From Geodermatophilus ruber (GTDB taxonomy: Bacteria; Actinomycetota; Actinomycetes; Mycobacteriales; Geodermatophilaceae), in contig NZ_FOSW01000002.1 of the NCBI RefSeq assembly GCF_900114385.1, positions 62,001-126,000 on the forward strand: DNA of 64,000 nt, read 5' to 3'. Below, piece after piece: positions 25,352-34,442 of this stretch (its first letter is position 1; each line of letters opens with the position of its first letter). The translations under genes were made by a program, and so were the position numbers. A model generated the notes under the pieces. That model saw only the letters and a list, made by a program, of their open reading frames with translations. It had not been told where the DNA came from and did not search any database.

Positions 25352-25941
25352 GGGACCGCCACCCCGACCATCGAGTCCCGGGTCACCAGCGCGGCCAGCT
25401 CTGCCTCGGACAGGCCCTCGGTCCCGGGGGGCCGCTCCGGCAGTACCAGGTACCGGCTCTCGGCGGAGCTGTCCCACACCTGGATCTCGACGGACTCGTG
25501 GAGCGGGCAGCCCATCTCGGCGAGCAGGGTCCGCGGCTCGCGCACCATGCGGGCGCGGTACGGCGGGTCCTTGTACCAGTTCGGCGGCAGCCCGAGCACC
25601 GCCCACGGGTAGCAGGAGCACAGCGTGCACACGACGACGTGGTGCACCTCGGGGCCGTTCGCCACGACGGTGAGGTGCTCGATCTCCGGCCCCTGGATGC
25701 CGAGCTCGTGCACCGCCCGCGTGCCGTTCGCGAGCAGGTGCTCCCGGTAGGCCGGGTCCACCCAGGCCCGCGCGACCACGCGGGCGCCGTGCATCGGGCC
25801 GAGTTGGGTCTCGTACGCCTGCTGCACCGCGTCGATGTACTCGGGGCTGACCAGCCCCTGCTCGGCGAGCAGCTCCTCCAGCGCGGCCGCGCGGCGTTCG
25901 ACCGGCGCCGGCGGCGTGCCGTGGTGGTGGCCGGTGGTCAT
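25348..25941 (-). CDS. nthA: nitrile hydratase subunit alpha, cobalt type
   Basis: A 197-aa protein of normal length. The metal site is VCTLCSCYPW with C105, C108, S109 and C110; Thr after the first Cys is the mark of Co(III) enzymes, whereas Fe enzymes have Ser. The protein hydrates nitriles to amides together with the beta subunit. It also carries the conserved NWYKDPPYRARMVREPR segment. A His-rich N-terminus (TTGHHHG) is present. The operon order is beta, alpha, activator, then a DAO-like oxidase. Confidence 0.93.
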   Translation of the reverse strand: MTTGHHHGTPPAPVERRAAALEELLAEQGLVSPEYIDAVQQAYETQLGPMHGARVVARAWVDPAYREHLLANGTRAVHELGIQGPEIEHLTVVANGPEVHHVVVCTLCSCYPWAVLGLPPNWYKDPPYRARMVREPRTLLAEMGCPLHESVEIQVWDSSAESRYLVLPERPPGTEGLSEAELAALVTRDSMVGVAVP

Positions 25942-25978
25942 GGGTGCACCCCCGGTGGTCGTGGTAGGTCGCCGGTTG

Positions 25979-26602
25979 CTACGGCGTCTCCAGGTAGCTG
26001 TCCCAGAGGTCGGCGTTCAGCCGGACGCCGGTCTGCCGGTCGCCCCAGACCTCACCGGCGTCGAACCGGACCGTGTAGACGGTCTCCCGCACCCGCCGCG
26101 GGGCGTGGACCTCCACGTCGGGGAGGCTCACCGCGCCATGGCGCCGCAGCACCGTGCCGACGTGCCCGCGCAGGTACCCGGGGCAGCGGGTGTGGCCCAG
26201 TGGATGCCACCGCCGGACCCGGACGCGGTCACCGGCGGTGAACCGCGCCGCACCGGTCCCCGGGTTCTCGACCCCGTGCACCCGGGGCGGGTGGGCGAGC
26301 GGGAAGGGGCCACCCGCCCGCTTCTCCAGCTGCTCGCGGCTGAGCAGCCCCGTCTCCACCGCGGTCGTCGCCGCGGCGGTGAGCCAGTGCTCGTAGTACG
26401 GGGAGCCGAGGTAGTGCACCGGGTCCATGCGCTCCACGGCGTACCGGAAAGAGGACAACGTGTAGTTCGGGGCCCGCGCCGACGCCGCGGAGACCAGCAC
26501 CATCGCGGCGGCCTCCCAGCGGGCTCGGAAGACCGGCTCGCGGGGGTCGACGCGGACGGCGCCGAAGTCCATCCGGCCGCCCAGGTCGTGGGGACCGTCC
26601 AC
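25979..26602 (-). CDS. nthB: nitrile hydratase subunit beta
   Basis: Starting at GTG 26602 it has 207 aa and begins with the family signature [13 protein letters not shown]. An ATG further upstream (26674) would add 24 residues that the family lacks. Conserved features are [16 protein letters not shown] near residue 60 and the C-terminal SH3-like barrel with [20 protein letters not shown] and [13 protein letters not shown]. It is the first gene of the operon; the alpha gene starts 37 bp after it. Confidence 0.92.
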   Translation of the reverse strand: MDGPHDLGGRMDFGAVRVDPREPVFRARWEAAAMVLVSAASARAPNYTLSSFRYAVERMDPVHYLGSPYYEHWLTAAATTAVETGLLSREQLEKRAGGPFPLAHPPRVHGVENPGTGAARFTAGDRVRVRRWHPLGHTRCPGYLRGHVGTVLRRHGAVSLPDVEVHAPRRVRETVYTVRFDAGEVWGDRQTGVRLNADLWDSYLETP

Positions 26603-26769
26603 GGACCCCAGCGTGACAGCTCGCGAGGCGGCGGGCCACCCGGTGTCCGCGGTCCGGCTGACGGGGAGGTTCACCAGCGCCCTGCCGACTCGCCGGTCAG
26701 GCCCGAGTAGCCTGCCGCGCCGCGCAGCCCGGCCGACACCGTGGACCCAGCGCCAGCCCTACGGTCCGG

Positions 26770-26904
26770 ATGAAGGCACCGGACATCATCGCCGGCAGCG
26801 CCACCACGAATCCGTTCATGGCTGCCCTGGAACGGGTCGACCAGGTGATCCGGGACATCAGCCGGGACCGGATCGGGTGGCTCCCCGACGCTCAGCTGAA
26901 GTGA
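26770..26904 (+). CDS. possible 44-aa protein before the chemoreceptor gene
   Basis: ATG 26770 opens a short frame ([20 protein letters not shown]) with a plausible amphipathic helix [18 protein letters not shown] and a stop at 26904, 29 bp before the chemoreceptor start. No strong ribosome site is present. It may be a leader peptide, a small real gene or a gene remnant. Confidence 0.3.
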   Translation: MKAPDIIAGSATTNPFMAALERVDQVIRDISRDRIGWLPDAQLK

Positions 26905-26933
26905 GAGCACGTGGTGCCGATAGAGGCCTCGAC

Positions 26934-28556
26934 ATGTCCTTCCTCGGATGGAGCCGATCGTTGTCCCTGACCCCGTCGTTCCTGCGGCGCAGCGTGCGTA
27001 CCCGGCTCCTCGCCGCCTTCCTCGGCGTGGCTGCCGTCATGGTGACCCTGGGGCTGATCAACGTCGCCCAGATGTCGTCGATCCACCAGCAGGTGGAGGA
27101 GCTCGCCGCGCGGGACGTGGCGCCGCTGGCCGACCTGCAGCAGGTGACCGACGACTTCCAGGCCTACTCGGTGCACGGGCTGGTCGCAGCCGTCTCCGGG
27201 GTCACGGGTCAGTTCCAGGTGGCGGCGGCGCAGACCGATCTGCAGGAGCAGGCGCGACAGCGGACCGACGCCTCCATCGAGGCGCTGATCGCCCACACCC
27301 CGGATGAGATGAAGGCGCAGTCGGAGCAGATCGCCGCCACCTGGCAGGACATGGCCGACAAGGACGCCACCTACCGGGCCGCCGCGGCGGCGCAGGCCCC
27401 GAACGCCAAGGCGCTCGGCGACGCCGCCACGGCCGCCTACCTTCAGCTCCAGACCGAGATCGCCGACCTGACCGACGCCTTCGTCGCCGACGAGGCGACC
27501 AACCGCGCGAAGATCGGCGACAGCTTCGCGACGGCCCGCTTGTGGACGCTGATCCTCCTCGGCGGTGGCACCGCCCTCGCCCTCGCCCTCGGCATCGCCA
27601 TCGCGCGCGACATCCGCCGCCGGATCGTGCCCGTCCGCGAGGCGGCCCAGGCCCTGGCGCGCGGCGACCTGTCGCACGAGATCACCCACCGGTCCGACGA
27701 CGAGCTCGGCCAGTTGGGCGAAGCGCTCTCCGACGGCATGGGCCGGATCCGCGAAATGGTCACCGGCGTCGTCAGCTCCGCAGGCACGATGACCGCCCTG
27801 GTCGACGACCTCGATCGTGCAACCGCCGACGTGGTCGACGCCTCCCGCACCGGTGCCGAGCACGCGCAGTCGGTCTCCGCGACCGCCGCGTCCGTCTCTG
27901 GCAACGTGGCCCAGGTCGCGACCGGCGCCGAGGAGATGAGCTCCTCCATCCGCGAGATCTCCCGCTCCGCGCAGGAGGCCGCCGCCGTCGCCGACGACGC
28001 CGTCCGGATCGTGTCGAGCACCAACGACACCCTCACCCAGCTGGGCAGCTCGTCCGCCGAGATCGGCAACGTCATCAAGGTGATCACCGGAATCGCGGAG
28101 CAGACGAACCTGCTGGCGCTCAACGCCACCATCGAGGCCGCGCGGGCCGGTGAGGCGGGCAAGGGCTTCGCCGTCGTCGCCAACGAGGTCAAGGAGCTGG
28201 CGCAGGAGACGGCCAAGGCGACCGAGGACGTCTCGCAGCGCATCCAGGCGATCCAGGCCGATTCCGGCGAGGCGGTGCGCGCGATCGGGCAGATCGGTCA
28301 GACCGTGGACCAGATCAGCGCACTGCAGACGACGATCGCCGCGGCGGTCGAGCAGCAGACGGCGGCCGCGGCGGAGATCGACCGCAGCATCGGCGTCGCT
28401 GCTCGCGGCAGCCAGGACATCGCCACGGGGGCCGAGGCCGTCGCCGAGTCCTCGGAGGTCAGCGCGGGGCGGATCGAAGAGTCGCGCAGCCTGGCCGAGC
28501 AGCTGGCTGCGAAGGCCTCGGAGCTGCGTCGGCAGGTCGACCAGTTCACGGTCTGA
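26934..28556 (+). CDS. methyl-accepting chemotaxis protein
   Basis: From ATG 26934 the protein has 540 aa. A first transmembrane helix (about 18-40, [18 protein letters not shown]), a four-helix-bundle-like extracellular domain (about 41-200), a second helix (about 203-225, [18 protein letters not shown]), a HAMP domain (about 226-280) and a signalling domain to the end. The hairpin tip is [20 protein letters not shown], the CheA/CheW-binding signature. The ligand is unknown. No chemotaxis kinase genes lie in the window. Confidence 0.92.
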   Translation: MSFLGWSRSLSLTPSFLRRSVRTRLLAAFLGVAAVMVTLGLINVAQMSSIHQQVEELAARDVAPLADLQQVTDDFQAYSVHGLVAAVSGVTGQFQVAAAQTDLQEQARQRTDASIEALIAHTPDEMKAQSEQIAATWQDMADKDATYRAAAAAQAPNAKALGDAATAAYLQLQTEIADLTDAFVADEATNRAKIGDSFATARLWTLILLGGGTALALALGIAIARDIRRRIVPVREAAQALARGDLSHEITHRSDDELGQLGEALSDGMGRIREMVTGVVSSAGTMTALVDDLDRATADVVDASRTGAEHAQSVSATAASVSGNVAQVATGAEEMSSSIREISRSAQEAAAVADDAVRIVSSTNDTLTQLGSSSAEIGNVIKVITGIAEQTNLLALNATIEAARAGEAGKGFAVVANEVKELAQETAKATEDVSQRIQAIQADSGEAVRAIGQIGQTVDQISALQTTIAAAVEQQTAAAAEIDRSIGVAARGSQDIATGAEAVAESSEVSAGRIEESRSLAEQLAAKASELRRQVDQFTV

Positions 28557-28661
28557 CGGAGCCGACTCTCCCTGTAGGAAGGCCGGCGGCGTCCTGGTGC
28601 GGGCTTGTACGGTTCGGCGTCACGAGCGACCTGATCACCGTGACGTTCGTCGCCGGCAGAT

Positions 28662-28814
28662 GGACATTGACTGGCCATCGACAGCTGATGCGAACGGCCA
28701 GGAAACAGCCACGCTGGCTCGGACAGCAATGTTCCGGATTCGGCCAGCGGGACGTTCCTGACCGCTGAGGCACGTCCACCGGCCCGGTCCTGCGTTGCAG
28801 GGCCGGGCCGGTGG
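28662..28814 (+). repeat. composite intergenic module C (type 1 with type 2 left box)
   Basis: Holds the left box of type 2 modules (GGACATT near 28663 and ACAGCTGATG at 28681-28690), then the type 1 block GAACGGCCAGGAA, a single clear AATGTTCC (28728) with a CGGCCAGC tail, an inverted GGGACGTT near 28749-28756 and a stem-loop at 28776-28814. It joins the two module types into one family. Confidence 0.7.
28776..28814. terminator. stem-loop of module C
   Basis: Arms CCACCGGCCCGG and CCGGGCCGGTGG, as in modules A and B, with a short internal TGC/GCA pairing. It could end transcription from the chemoreceptor gene. Confidence 0.6.
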
Positions 28815-28880
28815 CGTACGGGAACATCTGCGAGCGGCCGCGGCGCCCGCACGATCAGCACCGGGGGCCTCGGCGGCAAT

Positions 28881-28910
28881 CGAGGGCCCCGGCAGCAGCC
28901 GGGGCCCTCG
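28881..28910. terminator. stem-loop after the YceI remnant
   Basis: A perfect 12-bp stem CGAGGGCCCCGG with a 6-nt loop, 9 bp beyond the presumed TGA of the YceI remnant on the minus strand. Confidence 0.65.
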
Positions 28911-28919
28911 CGTCTCCGG

Positions 28920-29215
28920 TCAGCGCCTCCCTCCGTGGGAACTCGTCCATCGCGACGAGGGCGTTGCTGCGCCAGTGGGCGTGACGCCGGGCTTTGCGGG
29001 TACCGATGCCCGCGACGTCGATCGTCACGCGGACACTCGAGCCGGCGGGGTCGTCACCGTCGATGGTGGAGGTGCCCCCGAGCTCGTTGAACGAGCCGCG
29101 CACCTTCGTGAGCATCGCGTGCCGGGCGACGGAGCCGGTGCGGGTGTGGTCGGGTCGAGGCTGTGGGTGCCGGTCCTGTAGGTGTCGGAGGGCGCCGTGC
29201 TCCAGCCATTCGTCA
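28920..29215 (-). pseudogene. YceI-family gene, internally deleted and frameshifted
   Basis: On the minus strand TYRTGTHSLDP, then (after a one-base slip near 29160) DHTRTGSVARHAMLTKVRG, FNELGGTSTIDGDDP, SVRVTIDVAGI and a final ALVAMDEFP match the N-terminal half of YceI lipocalin-like proteins. The second half of the barrel is missing: soon after MDEFP come a TGA and an intact terminator stem. No clean start codon remains. The remnant adjoins module C. Confidence 0.7.
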
Positions 29216-29346
29216 GGCAGATCCTGTCCCGGCCCGCTGAGCCGGCGTCCGAGCTGCGGGGCTCCGGTGCAGCGGCCGGCTGAGGCTGCTGCCGGGGCCG
29301 CTGCCGTGCAGGTCACGGCGCCGCTCCCTCGAGACCGGGACCTCCG

Positions 29347-31428
29347 GTGACCGCCATGACGCCTCCCGGAGAGCTGGCGATGGCAGCCGGGGAGGTGTCG
29401 GGCTACCTGGGGCCGGTCGCCGCCCTGGTCGCCGCGGCCGCGGCGATCGGCTACCTCACCGCGCGGGCTCGTGTGGTGCCGATCGTGGGGTTCCTCGTCG
29501 CCGGGGTCCTCCTCGGTCCCTCCCAGCTGGGTGTCATCGAGAACAGCGAGATGGTCCGGGCGGCCGCCGAGATCGGCGTCATCCTGCTGCTGTTCACCAT
29601 CGGCATCGAGTTCTCGCTGGAGCGGCTGGCGCGGGTCTGGACCTGGATCGCGGTCGCCGGCGGGCTGCAACTGCTCCTGGCCACCGGCGCCGGCCTGGCT
29701 CTGACGCTCGCCTTGGGCGGTACCTGGCGAGACGGGGTCTTCACCGGGTTCCTGATCTCCTTGTCCTCGACGGCCATCGTGCTCAAGCTGCTCGGGGACC
29801 GCCGGGAGACTGCCACCACCCGGGGCCGACTGGCCGTGGCCGTGCTGATCGCCCAGGACCTCGCGGTCGTCGGGATGGTGCTGATCGTTCCGCTGCTCGG
29901 CTCGGGGGCGGAGGGCGGGACCGGGCTCGGCTCGCTGGTGCGGGCGATCCTGACCGCCGTCGCCGTCGTCGCCGCCGTCCTTGTGGTGGCTCGTCGGGTG
30001 ATGCCTCCAGCGCTGGACGTGGTGGCCCGCATCTGTTCCCCCGAGGTCTTCCTGCTCACGATCGTCGCCGTCTGCCTCGGCACCGCCTACCTGACCGCGC
30101 TGGCCGGCGTGAGCGTGTCGCTGGGCGCCTTCCTCGCCGGCCTGGTGGTCAGCGAGAGCGGGGCCAGCACCCATGTGCTGTCCGAGGTGCTGCCGCTGCA
30201 GATCATCTTCAGCGCGGTGTTCTTCGTCTCCGTGGGCATGCTGCTCGACCTGGGGTTCGTCCTGGACAACGTCCTCCTGGTGCTCGCCGCGGCAGCCGTG
30301 GTGCTGGTGGTCAAGGCGCTGACGACCGCAGCGGCCGCCACGGCGGTGCGCATCCCCGTCCGGACGGCGGCGGCCACCGGTCTGCTGCTGGCGCAGATCG
30401 GCGAGTTCTCCTTCGTGCTCCTCACGGTGGGCACCGCCGCCGGGCTCGCCCCGCTGGGCCGCGGTCAGGACGCAGCGCAGGTCGTGGTCGCCACGACCGT
30501 TCTGCTCATGCTGGCCACCCCTGTGCTGGCTGCGGCAGCGGCGCGGGTGGATCGTCCGGGCACCGGGACGCCCCGCGATGCCGTGCCGGCCGGCGGGGCG
30601 TCACCTGCCGGTCCGGACGGCGGCGGCGAGCACGCGGTCGCCGACCACGACTCCCTCCGTGACCACGTGGTGATCATCGGATGGGGTCCTACAGCGCTGG
30701 ACATCGCCGAGACCCTCCAGCACCGCGGCGTCCCGGTGCTCATGACCACGCTGAACCCCGATGGTGCCGCCGAGGCCGAGGCCGCCGGGGTCCGAGTGGT
30801 CCGTGGCGACCCGACCAAGGTGGCGGTGCTGCGGGCGGCGGGAGTGCCGGCCGCGCGACTGGTCGTGGTGGCGGAGGACGAGCCCGAACAGGCGCTGCGG
30901 GTGGTCCGGGCCGTCCGCGCGGTGACCACGGCGCCGATCCTCGTCCGGCCGCTGGGCGAGGTGGACGTCACCGAGTTCGCCGCGGCCGGAGCCGACCACG
31001 TCGTGGATCCCCGGCACGTCTCCGGGCACGCCCTGCTGCAGTCGGTACTGGCCGAGCTCGGCCACGCCGAGACAGCGCCCGACCGGCGCCGGACGGTCGT
31101 GGACACCGCGCGGGTGATCCGCTACCCCTGGCCCGACGCCGGGGAGGACTGCGGGCATGCAGAGGCGTCGCGGCCGGTCGTCCCGCGGGCCCCCGGCTGC
31201 GTGGCGTGCCTGCGGGCGGGGACGGACTGGGTGCACCTGCGGATCTGCCTGAGCTGCGGACACGTCGGGTGCTGCGACTCCTCACGGCACCGCCACGCCC
31301 GCGTGCACGCCCACACCGACGGCCATCCGCTGGTCGTCTCCGCCGAGCCGGGGGAGTCCTGGGGGTACTGCTTCGTCGACGACGTCACCGTGCCGGCACC
31401 GGCCCAGGCGGCGCCGAGGCTGCGCTGA
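29347..31428 (+). CDS. Kef-type cation:proton antiporter fused to TrkA-N and a UBP-type zinc finger
   Basis: The product is 693 aa from GTG 29347 (ATG 29356 is also in frame). Residues about 20-400 are a CPA2 antiporter with 12-13 hydrophobic helices (IGVILLLFTIGIEFSLERL, FLISLSSTAIVLKLLGDRR). A linker is followed by a TrkA-N domain (about 440-560, HVVIIGWGPTALDIAETL). Residues about 602-680 carry a ubiquitin-hydrolase-type zinc finger: Cys/His pairs in CVACLRAG, ICLSCGHVGCCDSS, RHRHARVHAHTDGHPL and a closing SWGYCFVDD. It probably exports K+ or Na+ against H+ with nucleotide control. The finger may sense the C-terminus or redox state of a partner protein; this is inference. Confidence 0.88.
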   Translation: MTAMTPPGELAMAAGEVSGYLGPVAALVAAAAAIGYLTARARVVPIVGFLVAGVLLGPSQLGVIENSEMVRAAAEIGVILLLFTIGIEFSLERLARVWTWIAVAGGLQLLLATGAGLALTLALGGTWRDGVFTGFLISLSSTAIVLKLLGDRRETATTRGRLAVAVLIAQDLAVVGMVLIVPLLGSGAEGGTGLGSLVRAILTAVAVVAAVLVVARRVMPPALDVVARICSPEVFLLTIVAVCLGTAYLTALAGVSVSLGAFLAGLVVSESGASTHVLSEVLPLQIIFSAVFFVSVGMLLDLGFVLDNVLLVLAAAAVVLVVKALTTAAAATAVRIPVRTAAATGLLLAQIGEFSFVLLTVGTAAGLAPLGRGQDAAQVVVATTVLLMLATPVLAAAAARVDRPGTGTPRDAVPAGGASPAGPDGGGEHAVADHDSLRDHVVIIGWGPTALDIAETLQHRGVPVLMTTLNPDGAAEAEAAGVRVVRGDPTKVAVLRAAGVPAARLVVVAEDEPEQALRVVRAVRAVTTAPILVRPLGEVDVTEFAAAGADHVVDPRHVSGHALLQSVLAELGHAETAPDRRRTVVDTARVIRYPWPDAGEDCGHAEASRPVVPRAPGCVACLRAGTDWVHLRICLSCGHVGCCDSSRHRHARVHAHTDGHPLVVSAEPGESWGYCFVDDVTVPAPAQAAPRLR

Positions 31429-31572
31429 CGAAGCACGGGCAGGCCGATACGGGCTCTGCAGGACACCGCGGGCTGCGGCGGGACGTGCGCAGGTGGAGGG
31501 TTGATGGGCAGCGTCCGTGTTCGCCGGCGACGAGGTCGCTCAGCGGGCGAGCCCCTCGAGGCGACGGCTGGG

Positions 31573-32460
31573 TCAGAGCTCGATCTCCTCCTGCACCCGG
31601 GGTATCTCCGCCGGGAGCTCGCGGGCGAGGAACCCGAGCTTGCCGATCGCCGCGGCCAGCCGCTCCCCGGCCCGGCCGTGCAGATGGGCGCCCCAGGCGG
31701 CGGCCTGGTCGGGCTCGGCCCCGCGGGCCAGCAGCCCGGCGGTGACGCCGGCCCGGACGTCGCCGGAGCCGGAGACCCCCAGCCCCGCGCCGCCGCTCTG
31801 GTCGCACCACAGCGCGCCGGTGGGCGAGGCGATCCAGGAGGTCGCCCCACCCAGCGCGACGGTCGCCTGCGCCCGCTGCGCGAGCTCGAGCGCCGCGCCG
31901 GCGGGATCGGCCTCGACCTCGTCGAGCTCCCGGTGCAGCGTGATCGCCAGTTCCTTCGGGTTGGGCGTGAGCACCGCCCGCCCCTGCAGCCGGTGCAGGC
32001 AGGTCGGGTCCGCGGTCACGCTGGCCAGCCCCAGGGCGTCCAGGACGACGGGGCACGTCAGGTGCTCCAGCAGCTGGTCGGTGAAGCCCCGGGTCTCCTC
32101 CACGTCCCTCATGCCCGGCCCGACCAGCACCGCGGAGGCCTCCGTGGCCAGGTCGAGCACCCGCTCGGCCGCATCCGCGGCGACGGCCCCGCCCGGCGTC
32201 TCGGGCAGGGCACGGACCAGCGCCTCCGGCAGGTTCACCGACAGCGAGCCCACGACGCCGGCCACGGTCGCGACCTGCAGCTTGCCGGCGCCGGCGCGCA
32301 GCGCCCCCTCCGCCGCCAGCAGCACCGCTCCCGGTACCTCGGCGCTGCCGCCGACGATCAGGATCTGGCCGCGGGACTCCTTCCCCCCGGTGGGCTCGGG
32401 CAGCGGCCAGGCACGCAGCAGCTGCGGGGTGATCAGGTCGTGCTCAGGCGCGGCTGACAT
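31573..32460 (-). CDS. nnrD: ADP-dependent NAD(P)H-hydrate dehydratase
   Basis: A 295-aa ribokinase-fold repair enzyme that converts damaged NAD(P)H hydrate back to NAD(P)H. Seen motifs: GQILIVGGSAEVPGAV near 30-50, VLVGPGMRD, AVLTPNPKELA and the phosphate/base loop GLGVSGSGDVRAG (usual GSGDVLAG). No NnrE epimerase domain is fused to it. The gene overlaps the 3' end of the histidine phosphatase gene by 17 bp, so the two are co-transcribed. Confidence 0.88.
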   Translation of the reverse strand: MSAAPEHDLITPQLLRAWPLPEPTGGKESRGQILIVGGSAEVPGAVLLAAEGALRAGAGKLQVATVAGVVGSLSVNLPEALVRALPETPGGAVAADAAERVLDLATEASAVLVGPGMRDVEETRGFTDQLLEHLTCPVVLDALGLASVTADPTCLHRLQGRAVLTPNPKELAITLHRELDEVEADPAGAALELAQRAQATVALGGATSWIASPTGALWCDQSGGAGLGVSGSGDVRAGVTAGLLARGAEPDQAAAWGAHLHGRAGERLAAAIGKLGFLARELPAEIPRVQEEIEL

Positions 32461-33184
32461 CGGGTTCCTCGGTGACGGGTTCCTCGGCGCGGGTCAGATG
32501 CCCCACGGCGTTGAAGTCGACGAGCTGCAGCGTCCCGTCCGGGCCGGTCTCGTACCGGGTCACCGAGCAGTTCGCGATCGGCTCGCGCTTGTCGATGTCG
32601 AGCAGCTCCTGCTCGGTGAGCTCCTCGAGCACGTAGCGGAAGACCAGGATCACCGCCTGGTGCGAGACGACCATCAGCCGCTCGCCGGCGTGGCGCAGTT
32701 CGGCGGTCGTCAGCACGCTGCGCACCCGCAGGGCCGCGTCGGCCCAGCTCTCTCCGCCCGGCGGGCGGTAGTAGAACTTGCCGAGCAGGTCTCGGCGCTT
32801 CGCCTCCTGCGGGTACTCGGCCCGGATCCCGGGTCGGGTCATCCCGTCGAAGGCGCCGAAGTCCCGCTCGCGGAGCCGCTCGTCGAACCGGACCGGCAGG
32901 TCCAGGCCGCTGACCTGCACCGCGATCTGCGCCGTGTCCGCCGCCCGGGTGAACGGCGAGCTCAGCAGCGCGGTCGGTCGCTGAGCGGCGGGCAGCTCGC
33001 GCAGCCAGGCGCCCAGCGCCTCGGCCTGGTGGCGGCCGGTGTCCGAGAGGGGCACGTCGGGGTCCCGGACGTCGAGCTCCAGGCGCGGCGCCCCGGCCTC
33101 GGTGGCGCGCGCGTCGGCCAGGTTGCCCTGGCTCTCGGCGTGCCGCACCAGCCACAGCGCGCTCGGACCCGGTGTCGCGGTCAT
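32444..33184 (-). CDS. histidine phosphatase superfamily protein
   Basis: 246 aa. The catalytic LVRHAES motif (His near 14) and the second His in MVVSHQAVILV are present, together with the acid-donor region RERDFGAFDG. Members include cofactor-dependent phosphoglycerate mutases and a range of small-molecule phosphatases; the substrate is not evident. It is the first gene of a two-gene unit with nnrD. Confidence 0.85.
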   Translation of the reverse strand: MTATPGPSALWLVRHAESQGNLADARATEAGAPRLELDVRDPDVPLSDTGRHQAEALGAWLRELPAAQRPTALLSSPFTRAADTAQIAVQVSGLDLPVRFDERLRERDFGAFDGMTRPGIRAEYPQEAKRRDLLGKFYYRPPGGESWADAALRVRSVLTTAELRHAGERLMVVSHQAVILVFRYVLEELTEQELLDIDKREPIANCSVTRYETGPDGTLQLVDFNAVGHLTRAEEPVTEEPDVSRA

Positions 33185-33344
33185 CCGGCCTCCCGGCAGC
33201 TCGGGGGAGCGCCGGCGGGCTCACCGGCGCCGTCCTGCCTAGCCCGTCCGGCCTCCCGGCAAACGAGGGCAGCGGACGGTCGACGGTGGGGTGGCGCGCG
33301 CCACGGCGGTCCCCGCGCCGCCGACGGAGTGCCAGGGTGGTGGC

Positions 33345-34424
33345 GTGACTGTGGAACGGACGGTCCGGCTGCAGTTCGAGGAGTCGGCGCGGGCCGCCGG
33401 CACCCACACCAACCTCTCGGCCGTCCGCAGCGACAGCGGCGTCCTCTGGGTGGCCGGCGACGAGACCGCGACGGTCGAGCGGCTGGTCGCCGACGACCCG
33501 GCCGAACCGCACCGGTACGCGCAGCAGACCAGCTTCCGCCTGGCCGACCTCGTGCAGCTGCCCGGGGCCGACGAGGACGAGCAGGAGGCCGACATCGAGG
33601 GCCTGGCCCGGCACGGCTCCTTCCTGTGGGCGGTCGGGTCGCACAGCCTGCGCCGCAGGCAGATCAAGTCCAAGCACAGCGGGGGGAAGGCGCTCCGCCG
33701 GCTGGCCAGGGTCACCGGCCAGCCCAACCGCCAGATCCTCGTCCGGCTCCCGGTCGCCGTCGTCGACGGCCTGCCGACAGTCGTCCGGGAGCTCGAGGCC
33801 GACGGCGTACGGCACCGGGCCGCGTCCTTCGGGGCGCACGGCACCAACCTGCGGGAGATCCTGGCCGACGACGAGCACCTGGGCCCCTTCCTGCCGCTGC
33901 CGGGCAAGGACAACGGTCTGGACGTCGAGGGCATCGCCGTCGCCGGGGCGCGGGTGTACCTCGGCCTGCGCGGTCCGGTGCTGCGCGGCTGGGCAGTGGT
34001 CCTGGAGCTGCGTCCCGAGGTCGACCCCGACGCGCCGGAGCGGCTCCGCCTGGCGCCCTTCGACGATGACGGCCGGCCTTACCGCAAGCACGTCCTGCGC
34101 CTGCGGGGCCTCGGGGTGCGCGACCTGTGCCCGCACGGCGACGACCTGCTCGTCCTGGCCGGGCCCACCATGGACCTCGACGGGCCGGTGCACGTCTTCC
34201 GCTGGCACGAGGCCCTGCGCGCAGAAGCGCCACAGGTCGTCCGCGGCGACCTGCTCACGCGGGAGCTCGACCTGCCCTACGGCGACGGCTACGACCACGC
34301 GGAGGGCATCGGGCTGCTCGGTCTGGCCGTCAGCCCGCGTCTGCTGGTGGTGTACGACAGCCCGTCCCCGGCTCGGCTGGCCGACGACGGCAGCGTCCTC
34401 GCCGACGTGGTCCCCCTGCCGTAG
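33345..34424 (+). CDS. DUF3616 domain protein
   Basis: 359 aa from GTG 33345, preceded by AGGGTGG. The sequence reads as a six- to seven-bladed beta-propeller-like protein: repeated blocks such as GVLWVAGDETATVERL, DIEGLARHGSFLWAVGSHS and LDVEGIAVAGARVYLGLRG. The DIEG/DVEG signature and the phrase DGYDHAEGIGLL are typical of DUF3616. No signal peptide is seen. Function unknown. Confidence 0.75.
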   Translation: MTVERTVRLQFEESARAAGTHTNLSAVRSDSGVLWVAGDETATVERLVADDPAEPHRYAQQTSFRLADLVQLPGADEDEQEADIEGLARHGSFLWAVGSHSLRRRQIKSKHSGGKALRRLARVTGQPNRQILVRLPVAVVDGLPTVVRELEADGVRHRAASFGAHGTNLREILADDEHLGPFLPLPGKDNGLDVEGIAVAGARVYLGLRGPVLRGWAVVLELRPEVDPDAPERLRLAPFDDDGRPYRKHVLRLRGLGVRDLCPHGDDLLVLAGPTMDLDGPVHVFRWHEALRAEAPQVVRGDLLTRELDLPYGDGYDHAEGIGLLGLAVSPRLLVVYDSPSPARLADDGSVLADVVPLP

Positions 34425-34442
34425 TCGGCCCGGGCGATCGGC

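Noticed and set aside
24040..26241. 733-codon open frame on the plus strand across the nitrile hydratase operon
   Set aside because: Low-complexity shadow; four genes with exact family motifs lie on the minus strand.
28855..30174. 439-codon minus-strand frame opposite the antiporter gene
   Set aside because: Only its last 100 codons look coding, and these are the YceI remnant; the rest is antisense shadow.
32433..34298. 621-codon minus-strand frame over the histidine phosphatase and DUF3616 genes
   Set aside because: It runs antisense to one gene and out of frame with the other, without motifs.
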